Shown here one piece after another: positions 1 through 9,913 of a DNA stretch of 64,000 bases; within the stretch, counting starts at the first letter, position 1, and each line of letters starts with the position of its first letter. The notes under the pieces are model-generated. The model searched no databases and was not told where the DNA came from. It saw nothing but the letters and a program-made list of their open reading frames with translations. Source of the DNA: Erythrocercus mccallii (taxonomy: Eukaryota; Chordata; Aves; Passeriformes; Dicruridae); the NCBI GenBank assembly GCA_013397435.1, contig VZRG01001518.1, positions 1-64,000 on the forward strand, given 5' to 3'. The position numbers and the translations under genes are program-made.

Positions 1-195
1 CCATTGTTCCTTCATTGGTCTCCATGGAAAAGCTTTGGTCAAACGAGTACACCTGCGGACAATGGTTGGCAGACATCCCACCTCAGCCAGGCCAGACTCC
101 TGTGTAGGGCTTTTGGGTCTCAGTCCGAGTCTTAGAGTCTGAATCCGTGGGTTGCTCAGTCCTTGGACACGGTCGTGAGGCAAATGTCATCTCTG

Positions 196-1266
196 AAAAG
201 ACTCCGACACCTGCCCCACACCTGTCCCAAAACTGTCCGCAGTTGTGTCCCAAACCTGTCCGCAAGCCTGCCCCAAAAACCTGTACAAAACCTGTAACAA
301 AACTGTCCAAAATCTGTCCCAAACCTGTCCCAAACACTTCTCCCACACCTGTCCCAAACCTGTCCCAAACCTGTCCCAAAACACTCTCCAAAACGTGCCC
401 CAAACCTGTCCATAACCTGCCACAAACCTGTCCCAAACCTATCCCCAACCTGTCCCACACCTGTCCCAAACCTGTCCCCAAACCTGTACTAAACCTGCCC
501 CCAAACATGTCCCAAAACCTGACCCAAACCTGTCCCAAACCGCTCCCCCAACCTGTCCCAAACTCGTCCCAAACCGCTCCCCTAACCTTTCCCAAAAACA
601 TGTCCCAAAACTGTCCCAAACCCATCCAGAAACCTATCCCAAAAACATGTCCCAAACCTATACAAAGCTGTCCCCAAACCTGTCCCAAACCGCTCCCCTA
701 ACCTTTCCCAAATACATGTCCCAGACATGTCCCAAACCTATGCCCAAACCCGTCCCAAAAACATGTCCCAAACCTGTCCCCAAGCCTGTCTCTAAACCTG
801 TCCCCAAAACATGTCCCAAACCTCTCCCAAATACGTCCCCACACCTGTCCCAAACCTATACCAAACTGTTCCCCAAACCTGTCCCAAAAACATGTCCCAA
901 ACCTAACCCAAGAACCTGCCCTAAACCTGCCCCAAACCTGTCCACAAGCCTCTCCCAAAGGTGTCCAAAAACCCGTCCCCAAACCCGTCCCCAATCCTGT
1001 ATCAAACCTGTCCCAAACATGCCCCCAACCTGTCCCAAAAGCCTGCCCTAACCTGCCGCAAACCTGTCCCAAACCTGTACCCAATTGTGTCCCCAAACCT
1101 GTCCCAAACCTGTACCAAAAACATGTCCCAAACCTGTCCCAATAGCACATCCAAAACCTGTCCCCAAACCTGTCCCACACCGGTCCCAAAAACATGTCCC
1201 AAAGTTGTCCCAAACCTATCCCAAACTTGTCCCACACCTGTCTCCAAACCTATCCCATAAACCTGT
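196..1266. repeat. 11-bp minisatellite, unit close to CCTGTCCCAAA
   Basis: About 1.07 kb of degenerate tandem copies of an 11-base unit close to CCTGTCCCAAA, strongly strand-asymmetric (C and A on the + strand, almost no G). Variants such as AACATGTCCCAAA and CCGCTCCCCTAACC recur at longer intervals (for example at 575 and 691), suggesting higher-order organisation. Because 11 is not a multiple of 3, three units return to frame after 33 bases. All frames therefore tend to stay open and give 11-residue periodic, Pro/Cys-rich or Gly/Trp-rich peptides. These are byproducts of the repeat, not genes. Confidence 0.95.
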
Positions 1267-1793
1267 CCCTAGGAGCACAAAACCCTGGTTCCCTGTGAGT
1301 GCCAGCTCAGGGCTTATTACAGCTTGCTCTGGACTTCTCAATTTCCATTCCTATCAAATTTAGTCACTAACATCCATCAGAAACAGTCAGTCTGCAGCCC
1401 AAACATGTAGTGGAAATGAAATTGTAGAAGGTGCTGATCCTAAAACACTTCAGTTGAACTCAACGTTACTAATCCAAACTCAAAGAGGAAGGTAAGCAAG
1501 CTGGGCCAGAATATTCTGTTTATTGTGCTCACAGAGCATACACAGCACAACTCGTTGTGTGCTAGTATTAAAAAAACAACAAAAACCCCACTGAAATAAC
1601 ATTTTTAATTCCAATATGACACACAAGAAAGATGCCTCTAATTAACCACCTATGGGAGAATAAGATTTCAATGTATTTTTATGGGGTTTTTTTCTATAAA
1701 TTTCTGAGGAATTACCGGATGCCTCAAATGGGACTCTTACCTCCAAATCAAAACTGTAGAACAGCTGGAAAAAACATGGTACTTTCCTCAGAT
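1267..1793. other. Unannotated spacer between minisatellite and CD1 unit A
   Basis: AT-richer single-copy-looking sequence with short A and T runs. No exon, RNA gene or familiar repeat was recognised. Confidence 0.5.
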
Positions 1794-2455
1794 CCTGCGT
1801 CATGCTGCTGGGGAAGTTGGTGCCATTTCTGAGCCTACCAGGGCCACCACAGCATCCCTACTTCTCTCTGGGACAGCCCCATGGAAAGGAAGGGGTTTGG
1901 TGTCCCTTTGTCTCCATGTGTGACTCAGTGTCATGGGGTGCTGGAGCTCAGCCTGCAGCAGCCCCATATGGGCCTTCCCCATGTCCCTACAGCTGGAGAC
2001 ACCAAAAATGGTGACATGGAGCTGTGACACCTGGTCCCAGTTGTGCTTGGAAGGGTCACATACCAACATGCCCCTGTTGTGTTTGGTTGTTATCAGGGCA
2101 CCCCACCTCAGACTTGCCCGCAGCTGTGGTTTCAGCCCTGCCTTTGCCCTCAACATGGACACCCCCAGGAAAGGGAGAGAAACTGCAGGTAGAGGAGGAG
2201 CAGTGGATATGGGACATTGTGGGCTGAGGCTGGCTCTGCTCACCCCATTGTCCTTCCAGCACTGGACACGGCTGCCAATTTGAACAGAGCAGGGGGATGG
2301 CTGCCACCATTTCTGTTCCCATGCACAGGGGGCTCTTGGGGAGGGGGACAGGATTCCTCACCAAAGCTGGTGGGAAGGAAAGAGGAGTTGCCAGGCTGCA
2401 GGCAATCCTCAGGCCCTCCACTGTGGGGGTGTTTAGGGCAGAGTTCAGGGTCCCC
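1794..2455. repeat. Paralogous block, copy A, upstream of CD1 gene
   Basis: This block is clearly homologous to 7897-8375. The first stretch, beginning CTGCGTCATGCTGCTGGGG, matches for about 90 bases (1794-1887 against 7897-7989). A second stretch (about 2098-2455 against 8018-8375) shares long runs such as GGCTGCCACCATTTCTGTTC. Copy A has extra sequence between the two stretches. Since each copy lies upstream of a CD1 unit, the simplest reading is one ancestral tandem duplication that included 5' flanking DNA. Confidence 0.85.
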
Positions 2456-3598
2456 TACACTGTGGGCTGCAGGGAAGCAGAGAGGCAGCTCCTATGACAT
2501 GGATAGAGCTCTGTGGAAAGGGGGAAGCTGCATAGCCACTGCAACTCCCTGGAATGGGCTTGATGGTGGGGTCTCATCCCCATCCCAGCTTGAAGATCCT
2601 GTCCAGCCAACTGCCACTGCTCCAGGAGTCTTATGACTGTCAGTGGGAAACAGTCCCTTCCAGGCCCTGCAGCCTATCTTTCCCCTTGGGGACCACCATG
2701 CTATAGCTGCTCTAGTCCCTTCACTTCTTGCACCCCAAGAAGAGCTCCTGGAGGACTGCTTCCTCCAGCTTTCCCTGCAGCCATCCCTGACCCCATAGCT
2801 GTTGTCGAGGCTGGAAGTCCCTTCCCCAGGATGATACCAGCAGTGCTGAGGGGTCAAGGGATATTAGCATCAGCTTTTCTCCTTCACTCTCTTACCCCTC
2901 AGAACTTTCCAAGGCCATGGCTCTCCTGCAGGCTTGCCACATCACTGGCTTATGTACCTGTGGCCCATCAGAGTGGCCTGCCTGTGGGATGGTTGGGAGG
3001 TGACAGAGAGGCATGGGACCAGTGCACAGCCTGGGGACACAGAGAGGCCAGGCATGAGGCCCTGTGCTGGGAATATGGCTTGCCTGCCCCGTGGGAAAAA
3101 CAGCCATGTTATTGTGAACCCACCTGCTCTGCAGCTCAGAGCAATGTGTGGCAATTTGTGTTCTATGCAGGGCCAGATATGCCAGGCACAAGTAAGGGAC
3201 ATTCCTACCAGGGCAATGGATGCAGCGCATGGCCAAGTGACACATCCACTTAACGGGCAGGTAGAACAGAGTACTCAGTTCACCCACATCACCCTGATTC
3301 TCAAGGTGCTCCTGCAGCCATGAGGGACCACTCCTGCATGCAATGGACTGACTTCACAATCAAATTCCCCCAGCACTCACAGCCATTCTCAGGATGCCCC
3401 AGCTCACTCCATGTGGGAACCTCAGAGCCCTCCCCAAAACCTCAGTGCCAGCCCCATTGGCTGCCAGGGCCATTAGCACCAGCAGAGCTGCCCAGGCAGA
3501 GCCAGCCTGAGGAGACATCTGAGGCCACATCTCTCAACAGTCTATTCTTGCTGCTGCTGCACCCACTGCTGCACACTCTGGGCTTCACTGCTGGAACC
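2456..3598 (+). other. 5' flank of the CD1 gene
   Basis: About 1.1 kb of moderately GC-rich sequence before the CD1 start codon. Long open frames here (for example 2633-3253) have no recognisable domain and look like chance. The promoter and first transcribed base presumably lie in this stretch, but no TATA box or other decisive element was identified. Confidence 0.4.
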
Positions 3599-3677
3599 AT
3601 GCAGTCCCCTTGCTACTGCCTTCTCTCCCTCCTCCTCTACCTCCTCCTCCTCTCTGGGACATGGGCAAACCTGGAGG
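3599..3677 (+). CDS. CD1: CD1 exon 1: signal peptide
   Basis: Codes 26 residues beginning MQSPCYCLLSLLLYLLLL, a typical hydrophobic signal sequence, ending WANLE plus one base. Donor GTAAGT follows immediately (phase 1). The start was chosen as the first Met before the leucine-rich core and because the donor phase matches exon 2. Confidence 0.9.
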
Positions 3678-5505
3678 GTAAGTGGTATGTCCCTGGCTCA
3701 TACACATCTACCTTCATGGCACTCCATAGGAGAGAGGCTTCCTCCTCCCCACCCACCTTGGGCACTTGTTTCCTCACTCCTCCTAATACCCTGGCTCCTC
3801 ACCTCCTCCCCAGCAGGGATGCAGCCACCCCAGGTGGGTGCAGGACATGGGAAATGGGGCTGCAAAAGCTGTAAGGGGCTTATGGGGGGCCCATGGATCC
3901 CTGCAACCTCAAGGACCCATCCCTCAGCTTCTCCGCTTTCCTCAGTCCTCTTCTCCCAGTCCCATCTCCTCCCTGTCAACCCTTGTTTCACGTAGGGACC
4001 TTCACTGTCCGGCTGCTCCAGACCACCACCTTCCAAAACACCTCGTTTGCGGATACGGAGGGGCTGGGCCTGCTGGAAGATATTGAGCTTGGTTCTCTTG
4101 ATCAACACACATGGTCCATCCACTTCTGCCAGCCCTGGGTGCGCTCAGCCCTGCCCCGAGCTGACTGGGACACCATTGACAACCTGCTTAAAATCTATTT
4201 GCAGCAGTTCAACCATCTGATCAATGAAGGGGCCATGCAAAGGGACGTCCCCTGTGAGTACCCAGTCTTCACTACATTCCCTATCTGAAAAGCAGCTGGG
4301 AAGTGGGGAAGGATCTGACAGTGCTGGTGCTCTATAGGAGACACCAACCATGGCTGCAGGAAGGCAATCCCAGCCCCTCATGCAACCTCTGTCTCCTTTC
4401 TGCTCCAACAGACCCCTTTGTGGCTCAGTGCATGGCAGGCTGTGTGCTGTACCCCAACAGAACCTCCGAGGTCTTTGCCTATGTGGGTTACAATGGCCAG
4501 GATTTCCTCAGCTTCGACACAAAGAATGCCACCTGGACCCTCTCCCAGGACACCAACTTGTCACGGTATGTCCAGTCATTTCTCCAGAACTACACCGCCT
4601 TGAGTGAGCTGGTAGAAATGCTATTCAATGAAACTTGTGTCGATGAGATGGAGATGCTCCTGCACTACGGGAGGGCAGCTGTGGAGAGACAAGGTGAGAG
4701 CACCCTGACCCTGCAACAGCCACCCCGCCACTGGGGCCAAAGCCGTGACCCACCGGGGCTTGCCTCACCCCTTTGCTCTCATTCCCCAGAGCTGCCTGTG
4801 GCCACGGTCTTTGCCCGCAACCCCAGCCCAGAGCAGCTGCTGCTCGTTTGCCACGTCACTGGCTTCTACCCCCGTCCTATCAGCGTGGCCTGGCTGCGGG
4901 ATGGCCAGGAGGTACCTCCGGGCCCGGCGCTCAACACCAGCACCATCCTGCCCAACGCTGACCTCACCTACCAGCTGCGCAGCGTCCTGGCCGTGGCCCC
5001 CCGTGACGGGCACAGCTACGTGTGCCGTGTGCGCCACCACAGCCTGGGCACCCGCAGCCTTCTCATCCCATGGGGTGGGTGCCACCCTTGGGGATGAGAT
5101 GGGGGTCCTGAGCCACCCTGATCCACAAGATGGAGCAAACCCCAGAAAGTTCATGGCACCTTCTCCTTATGTTTCCCAGGGAGCTCAGAAGTGGTGCTGA
5201 TCACAGGGCTCACGGCCGGGCTGCTTGCAGCCATGGTCATAGCTGCCGTGTCGGTGCTTTGGGTGTGGAGACAAAGGTGAGTCCCTGTCTGCCCCATGGT
5301 GCGGCAGTGAGAGAGGAGGGGAGGAAATGCCCAGGGGATTTCTGCACTGAGCAGCAAAACTCTTGCTTTGGCCCTGACAGATGCTGTCTGCACTCTCACA
5401 AGGTCTCTGTCATGGAGCATCCACCTGTCCTCCTCTCATTTCAGAAAGCACCAGCAGATGGAGGAATCAGAGTCCAGGAACTCTATCCTGAGCAAAGAAG
5501 TTTAG
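3599..5505 (+). CDS. CD1: CD1-family antigen-presenting glycoprotein (six exons)
   Basis: Predicted 353-residue CD1 heavy chain, which would bind beta2-microglobulin and present lipids to T cells at the cell surface and in endosomes. Exons read directly with GT-AG junctions: 3599-3677 (signal peptide), 3996-4253 (alpha1), 4412-4693 (alpha2), 4790-5074 (Ig-like alpha3), 5180-5276 (membrane) and 5445-5505 (tail). The first four introns are phase 1, as in MHC class I-like genes. CD1 rather than classical class I is indicated by alpha1 DTEGLGLLEDIE and WSIHFCQPW, and by alpha2 GYNGQDFLSFD with NETC. Alpha2 has the Cys pair MAGC and NETC; alpha3 has LLLVCHVTGFYP and YVCRV. There are many N-glycosylation sequons. 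The tail has no tyrosine, so no YXXphi sorting motif. No lesion is visible. Which CD1 isoform this is cannot be decided here. Confidence 0.93.
3996..4253 (+). CDS. CD1: CD1 exon 2: alpha1 domain
   Basis: 258 bases after the acceptor CACGTAG. Residues about 27-112 form one half of the lipid-binding groove: first strand TFTVRLLQTTTF, then WSIHFCQPW and a long helix DNLLKIYLQQFNHLI. Sequon NTS lies near the N-terminus. Ends phase 1 at donor GTGAGT. It aligns with the pseudogene alpha1 exon at 9113, which is one base shorter. Confidence 0.92.
4412..4693 (+). CDS. CD1: CD1 exon 3: alpha2 domain
   Basis: 282 bases, residues about 113-206. Contains the alpha2 disulphide cysteines (MAGC and NETC), the strand motif GQDFLSFD characteristic of CD1, and a helix ending LLHYGRAAVERQ. 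Sequons NRT, NAT, NLS, NYT and NET are present. Acceptor CCAACAG, donor GTGAGA, phase 1. The pseudogene counterpart (9914-10195) has the same length but a TAG where this exon has the TAC of CVLYPN. Confidence 0.93.
4790..5074 (+). CDS. CD1: CD1 exon 4: Ig-like alpha3 domain
   Basis: 285 bases, C1-set immunoglobulin domain with the conserved VCHVTGFYPRPISVAWLRDG and SYVCRVRHHSLG motifs. It would contact beta2-microglobulin. Acceptor TTCCCCAG, donor GTGGGT, phase 1. By eye it differs from the pseudogene alpha3 at four bases, only one of them amino acid changing (Asn to Thr after FAR). Confidence 0.95.
5180..5276 (+). CDS. CD1: CD1 exon 5: connecting peptide and membrane segment
   Basis: 97 bases. 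Codes SSEVV followed by a hydrophobic stretch of about 22 residues (LITGLTAGLLAAMVIAAVSV) and the stop-transfer WRQR. Donor GTGAGT leaves two bases (phase 2). The pseudogene membrane exon is also 97 bases but of different sequence. Confidence 0.88.
5445..5505 (+). CDS. CD1: CD1 exon 6: cytoplasmic tail and stop
   Basis: Completes the split Arg codon and codes KHQQMEESESRNSILSKEV before TAG at 5503-5505. There is no tyrosine-based sorting signal. The SRNSIL stretch is only loosely similar to an acidic dileucine motif, with the acidic residue one position too far away. Confidence 0.8.
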
Positions 5506-6035
5506 CTCAGAAGGCAGCCAACAGTCCCCATTTCCTCCCACTGCCTTCACAGCAAGTTTTTCTGTTTCAACTAAGTTGCATTGCCAAGACTAACTTGACA
5601 AGGCTAACTTGATTCAGAGATGCACCAGAGAAACGTGGCAAGAGAAACCTGAGCTTTTGACTTTTGAATTTTCTAAACAGACACAAATTCAAATCTGAGA
5701 CCTCCTCACTTGTTACACATGATCATCTCTTAGCTTGTGGCCAGTTCACCCACTGATGCTCTAGGGCACCTCAATGCCCAATGGCAAATTCTCCTGGTTC
5801 TGCTTCAGTAACAGTTTTGTCAGAAGCTGGAAAGCTGTCCCCTTCTACTGTCACTTTCTGGTATATTTTTTTCCTAAAAATTGCTTTTATTAACCATATT
5901 CCAGAAATATTTGTGCTGACACTGAACTGTTCCACACAGACTAACAGAACCTGGCCAGAAATGGCTTTACAAAGTGCTGTGTAACACTGAAACTCTGGTG
6001 TAATGTGTGGGAGCTCTAAATGTGTATGAAATGAA

Positions 6036-6041
6036 AATAAA
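6036..6041 (+). terminator. Candidate CD1 polyadenylation signal AATAAA
   Basis: The first AATAAA downstream of the CD1 stop that I noticed, about 530 bases into the presumed 3' untranslated region (5506 onward). It is followed by a T-containing stretch. The sequence alone does not prove use. Confidence 0.55.
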
Positions 6042-7116
6042 CCATTCATATTTTCACTAATATCATGTGCCTTTCCTTAGCAGTTGAATGAGCTTGGAGA
6101 GGTTTTAATCAGCCACATACGGAAGCTGAAACACCGCTGAGTTATTGGCACTAATTGCAGAAAGCACCAAGGCATGGGGAGAAAACAGTACATGTCTGCC
6201 TGTGCATATATGACCATGTTCTCACATATTGCATGGAAATACGCAACTGTGCACATGGGGGTAAAGTGACCCCAAGGCTCCTAATAAAGGAGAAAAAAGA
6301 AGCCCACGTCCCATCAAAGATAGCAGAGTTCACACACACACACAGGAGGGCATGTAGTTCATGCTCCCAATCAGCTCGAACATGTAGCTTCAAAAGGTTT
6401 GGTTTCACTGGACAACTTCCTGCAAAGTTTCCCAGGGTAAGTCTGGCAGCCATGTGCAAGCCAGAAAACCTGACTGGCTTGTGGCCATATCCACCACAAA
6501 TCCTATAGTGCTTGTTCTTCCCTGGCCAGAACCTGGAAACCACAATGCTGAGGTGAGGACTGCATTTCCATAGCAGCCAGTCACCTGTAGACATCACAGG
6601 ACTCAAGGACCTTGCTGCAAGAGGAGTGACACCAAACTTCTCCTGAGCCCTGCTGAATTGGGACAGACAGATGAAACTCTTAGACTTGGGCATGCCTCCC
6701 TGCAACCTTGGCACCCACAGAGCAAATGGGGCAATTCCTCTCCCAAGCAGAGTGGATCAGCCTGCAGCATTCACGGGATTGGGCAGACCTGGAGAGCAGG
6801 TGCTGCCAGTGAGGAAACATGTTGAGGAAAGCTGTTCTTGTGAATGACTTCCCAAGAGACCCTACAGCATCACACCCGCAAACACCTGGTACCAGGGGGG
6901 TGTCTGCAAGTGTTTGCTCACATCCCCTAAGAGACTTTTTTTACAATAATAATAATAATGCCCCACCCAGGCATTTTTAGAGGGTTCTTAAGGCACCTCA
7001 CCACAGCCCAGTGCTGCAGTTGCTGCTGCTCATCCACCCATTCAGTATGGCACCCAGAGGCATTGCGTCTCTGTCCACCCCAACTCACCCAGACACAGCT
7101 TGGGCGGTTGCAGCCT
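6042..7116. other. Spacer between the CD1 units
   Basis: No exon recognised. Holds a short CA run near 6332-6343 and an ATA triplet run at 6943-6959. Confidence 0.5.
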
Positions 7117-7355
7117 TCATCTCAGGGGAGATTCCAAGGACCAATGTCACCTGTGGGGTCATTGAGGACCAGTGGCCACATGAGAATTTCCAAGTCCTAT
7201 AGTCCTCTAGGGCAGTGGGAAAGTGAGGATCAGTAATCACTTGAGAGGACTGTAAGGACCAGTGTCACCTGAGGGAACTGTGGGGACTAGAGGTAACCTG
7301 GGGGTGACTCTGAGGACCATGGTCACTTGAGAGGACTCTGAGGACCAATGGTCTG
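7117..7355. repeat. Degenerate minisatellite, unit about 28-30 bp
   Basis: Repeated variants of GAGGACCA-TGGTCACCTGAG occur about every 28-36 bases (for example at 7245, 7273, 7302 and 7330). Isolated related words (GGGGAGACCATGGGGAC) recur near 7719. Copies are strongly diverged. Confidence 0.7.
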
Positions 7356-7896
7356 TGTGGACCAACAGCCTCCTGTCCCCTTGGATCATTTTCAAACCAG
7401 AGAACTGACAATATGAAGGAGGAAGAAGCTGTGAGCAAGAAAAGGAAGTGAAAAAAGCTCAAAATAGGAGAAGTACATTCAACAGGGAAGTGGAAGGGCT
7501 AAAGCAGAACTTTAAAGCAGATCCACTGCATCAGTGGGAGACATCTGGAGGAATTTCTGAGGGGGCTGAACAATTGTGACCACCTGCACAAGCCAGGTGC
7601 CTGGTCCTGTCCTATGAGCAACTCAGACACTGGTAGTGCCATATGCACCTTCGCAGGACAGAGAGGGCTGTGAATGGCCTCTCAGCTGCTCAGCACAAAG
7701 CAACTGGCAGTCATCTCAGGGGAGACCATGGGGACAAGCGATCACCTCACAGGATTGCAGAGACAAAAGCCCCCTTGTCACCTCTCATGGCTGCCCCATG
7801 GCTGCGCTTTGCCATCCTGACAGCCAAACACTCTCCTCCGGGTCTAGGACTAGTGGGAAGGGATGTGGACCTTGTGGTGGCATAGCCGGACATCCC
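7356..7896. other. Spacer before CD1 unit B
   Basis: No gene recognised. Scattered words related to the preceding minisatellite are present. Confidence 0.4.
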
Positions 7897-8375
7897 CTGC
7901 GTCATGCTGCTGGGGAAGTTGGTGCCATTTCTGAGCCTACCAGGCTGCTACAGCATCCCTACTTCTCTCTGGGACAGCTCCATGGAAGCAAAAGTATTCA
8001 CTATTTGGATGCTACCGAGATGCACCCCTCAGACTTGCTCTTGGTTGTGGTTTTGGTTCTGCCTTCACTCCCAACACAGGCACGACCCAAAAAAGGGGAA
8101 GACAAACTGCAGGTTGAGGGGAGGAGCCAGGGAGGAGCAGTTGACTGGGGATACTGTGGGACTCTGGTCACCTCGTGATCACTCCAGCAGTGGACACTGG
8201 TGCCAGTGGGGTCAGAGCAAGGGAATGGCTGCCACCATTTCTGTTCCCATGCAAAAGGGGGTCTTGGGGAGGGGGACCAGGTTCCTCACCAAAGCTGGTG
8301 GGAAGGAAAGGGGAGTTGCCAGGCCCACCCCCAGGTGTTTAGAGCAGAGTTGGGGCTCCTCAGCCGTGTCCTACA
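7897..8375. repeat. Paralogous block, copy B, upstream of CD1 pseudogene
   Basis: Homologous to 1794-2455, with matching runs at both ends of the block and about 200 bases fewer in the middle. It sits at the same side of unit B as copy A sits of unit A, marking the 5' part of the duplication. The short frame starting ATGCTGCTGGGG is present in both copies, but it diverges after about 14 codons and has no domain. Confidence 0.85.
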
Positions 8376-8785
8376 GATTGGGACTAGGTGGAACAGCTTG
8401 TCACTGCGTCCCTGGGAGCCCCATCCCCAGAACTAGGTAAGTGATGCAGGAGCAGCCTGAGCTGGAGGTGACAGGAGTGGGAGGGGGCAACCCAAAGTAT
8501 CCCCTTCTCCCTCTGCAGTGTAGGGGTTGAGAGGACAGAAACCATATATCTCTGGTCAGGTCTGAAACATCACCCCAAACGAGCAGCAAGGTGCCCCTTC
8601 ATCTGCTCTGCATAGTCAGACAGCAGCTCTAGCTGAGAGAGAGGCAGGGAAGGGAGAGGATAAAATGCCTAAAATCTTCTCCAGCAGACAACCACTTTGT
8701 TGCAAGTAAAATAGAGAGGGAAAAAAGAGCAGTGAAGTCAGAGGAAGTTCAGACAGGAAAGCAACCCTGAGCAGGATGAAAAGCA
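8376..8785 (+). other. Expected location of pseudogene exon 1; none found
   Basis: By comparison with unit A the signal-peptide exon should lie here, yet no leucine-rich signal sequence followed by a phase 1 donor was found. It may be lost or too degraded to recognise. Confidence 0.5.
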
Positions 8786-9025
8786 TAGAATCATAGAAGC
8801 ACAGAATGATTTGGGGTGAAAAGGACCTTTAAAGGCCATTCAGTCCAACCCTTCTGCCATGGGCAGGGACACCTTCCCTGCTCAGAGCCCCAAACGACCT
8901 GGCCTTGAATGTTTCCAGGAATGGGGCATCCACCATACATCTGGGTAACCTATGCCAGTGTCTCACTACCCCTCATATAAAAAATTTATTTCTTATAATC
9001 TAGTCCGAATCCCCTCTTTCTCCTC
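8786..9025 (-). mobile_element. Truncated CR1 LINE
   Basis: About 240 bases matching the 3' end of avian CR1 in reverse orientation. It begins with AATCATAGAAGCACAGAAT (complement of the CR1 3' terminal octamer repeats), then TGCCATGGGCAGGGACACC, then CCAGTGTCTCACTACCCCTC. Only the 3' end is present, as is usual for 5'-truncated CR1. It lies directly upstream of the alpha1 exon of the CD1 pseudogene. Confidence 0.9.
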
Positions 9026-9112
9026 CAGCACCTCCACTTCCCGTTTCCCCGTTAGCACATCCAGTCATCTCCTTCCTGCATCCTTTCCTGTCTCCATCCT
9101 CTCTCCTAGCAG

Positions 9113-9369
9113 AACCACAGGTTATCCAGTACCTCCTGATAGCCTCTTTGCCAACATCAGCTCTGCTGAAGTGTTATGCGTGGCACTCATAGGGGACATA
9201 CCCATCTTAACACTGCATCTGGCCAACTGGAGCATTCACTTCCACTGGCCCTGGGTCAGCCAGGCTGCAGCTGAAGGTGATGGGGAAAAGATAATGTCCC
9301 AGTACAAAATTGCTCTGCGCAATATGATCCGATTTGTGCACGACACAGTTCAGCAGACAGAACAGCACT
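9113..9369 (+). pseudogene. CD1 pseudogene alpha1 exon with 1-base deletion
   Basis: After acceptor CTCCTAGCAG the phase 1 frame reads EPQVIQYLLIAS. From base 9148 on, homology continues in a different frame as FANISSAEV then NWSIHFHWPWVSQ. Aligning with the intact gene places one missing base in the T run at 9147-9149. Donor GTGAGT is intact. Confidence 0.87.
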
Positions 9370-9913
9370 GTGAGTACAGGAATGAGCCCTGCCAGAGCCC
9401 TAGTCCTTCTCCCCAGGTTCTGGCTGTGGCCTCCTCCCCACCAGGATGGCATCTGGGGGGGGGGGGGTCTCACAGGGTGCAACAGCTCCTGAAACCCTGC
9501 AGCTGCTGGGGCATATGACTAGCAGGAGTGGGTAGGGCAACAGACCAAAAATACCCTTTGGGGCTTCTGCCATCTGGCACAAGGAACCCCTCTGTGTGTC
9601 AGAGCTGCCACCAAATTTACTGGAACTGCAGGATTGACACAGCAAAGATCATGGAAGAGAAAACTGGGGGCAAATATTTTGAGGACAGAATTCTTTTTAC
9701 GCAAGCACCCCACACCGGTATCCACTCTGTTCTTCCGGGAGGCCTGAGAGCTTGCAAGGTGTCTGGGATCTCCTGAAGCATGGCCTTAGCCCCTGCTGCC
9801 CATTGCACCCTGCTTTCCACTGCATCCCTGTATGTGCCCTCAGCCACACCCCACCTCATGCCACCCACTCCCACACACTCATGGGACCTCCCCACTGGCT
9901 TTGCCCTTGACAG

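Noticed and set aside
83..1260. Several long open frames on both strands coding repetitive proline- or glycine-rich peptides
   Set aside because: All follow from the 11-base tandem repeat. The same peptide period appears in every frame, and there is no unique sequence, splice signal or domain.
2633..3323. Open frames of up to 206 codons before the CD1 gene
   Set aside because: No domain, no signal peptide and no homology recognised; composition is consistent with chance in stop-poor GC-rich DNA.
4412..5074. Reading the intact gene as a classical MHC class I gene
   Set aside because: Alpha1 and alpha2 carry CD1-type motifs (WSIHFCQPW, GQDFLSFD, NETC) and the residues expected of classical peptide-binding class I grooves were not seen.
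4765..5154. Antisense open frame over CD1 alpha3 (and its partner at 10230-10814)
   Set aside because: It exists in both copies only because the alpha3 exon is GC-rich and nearly identical; the sense frame is a clear Ig domain.
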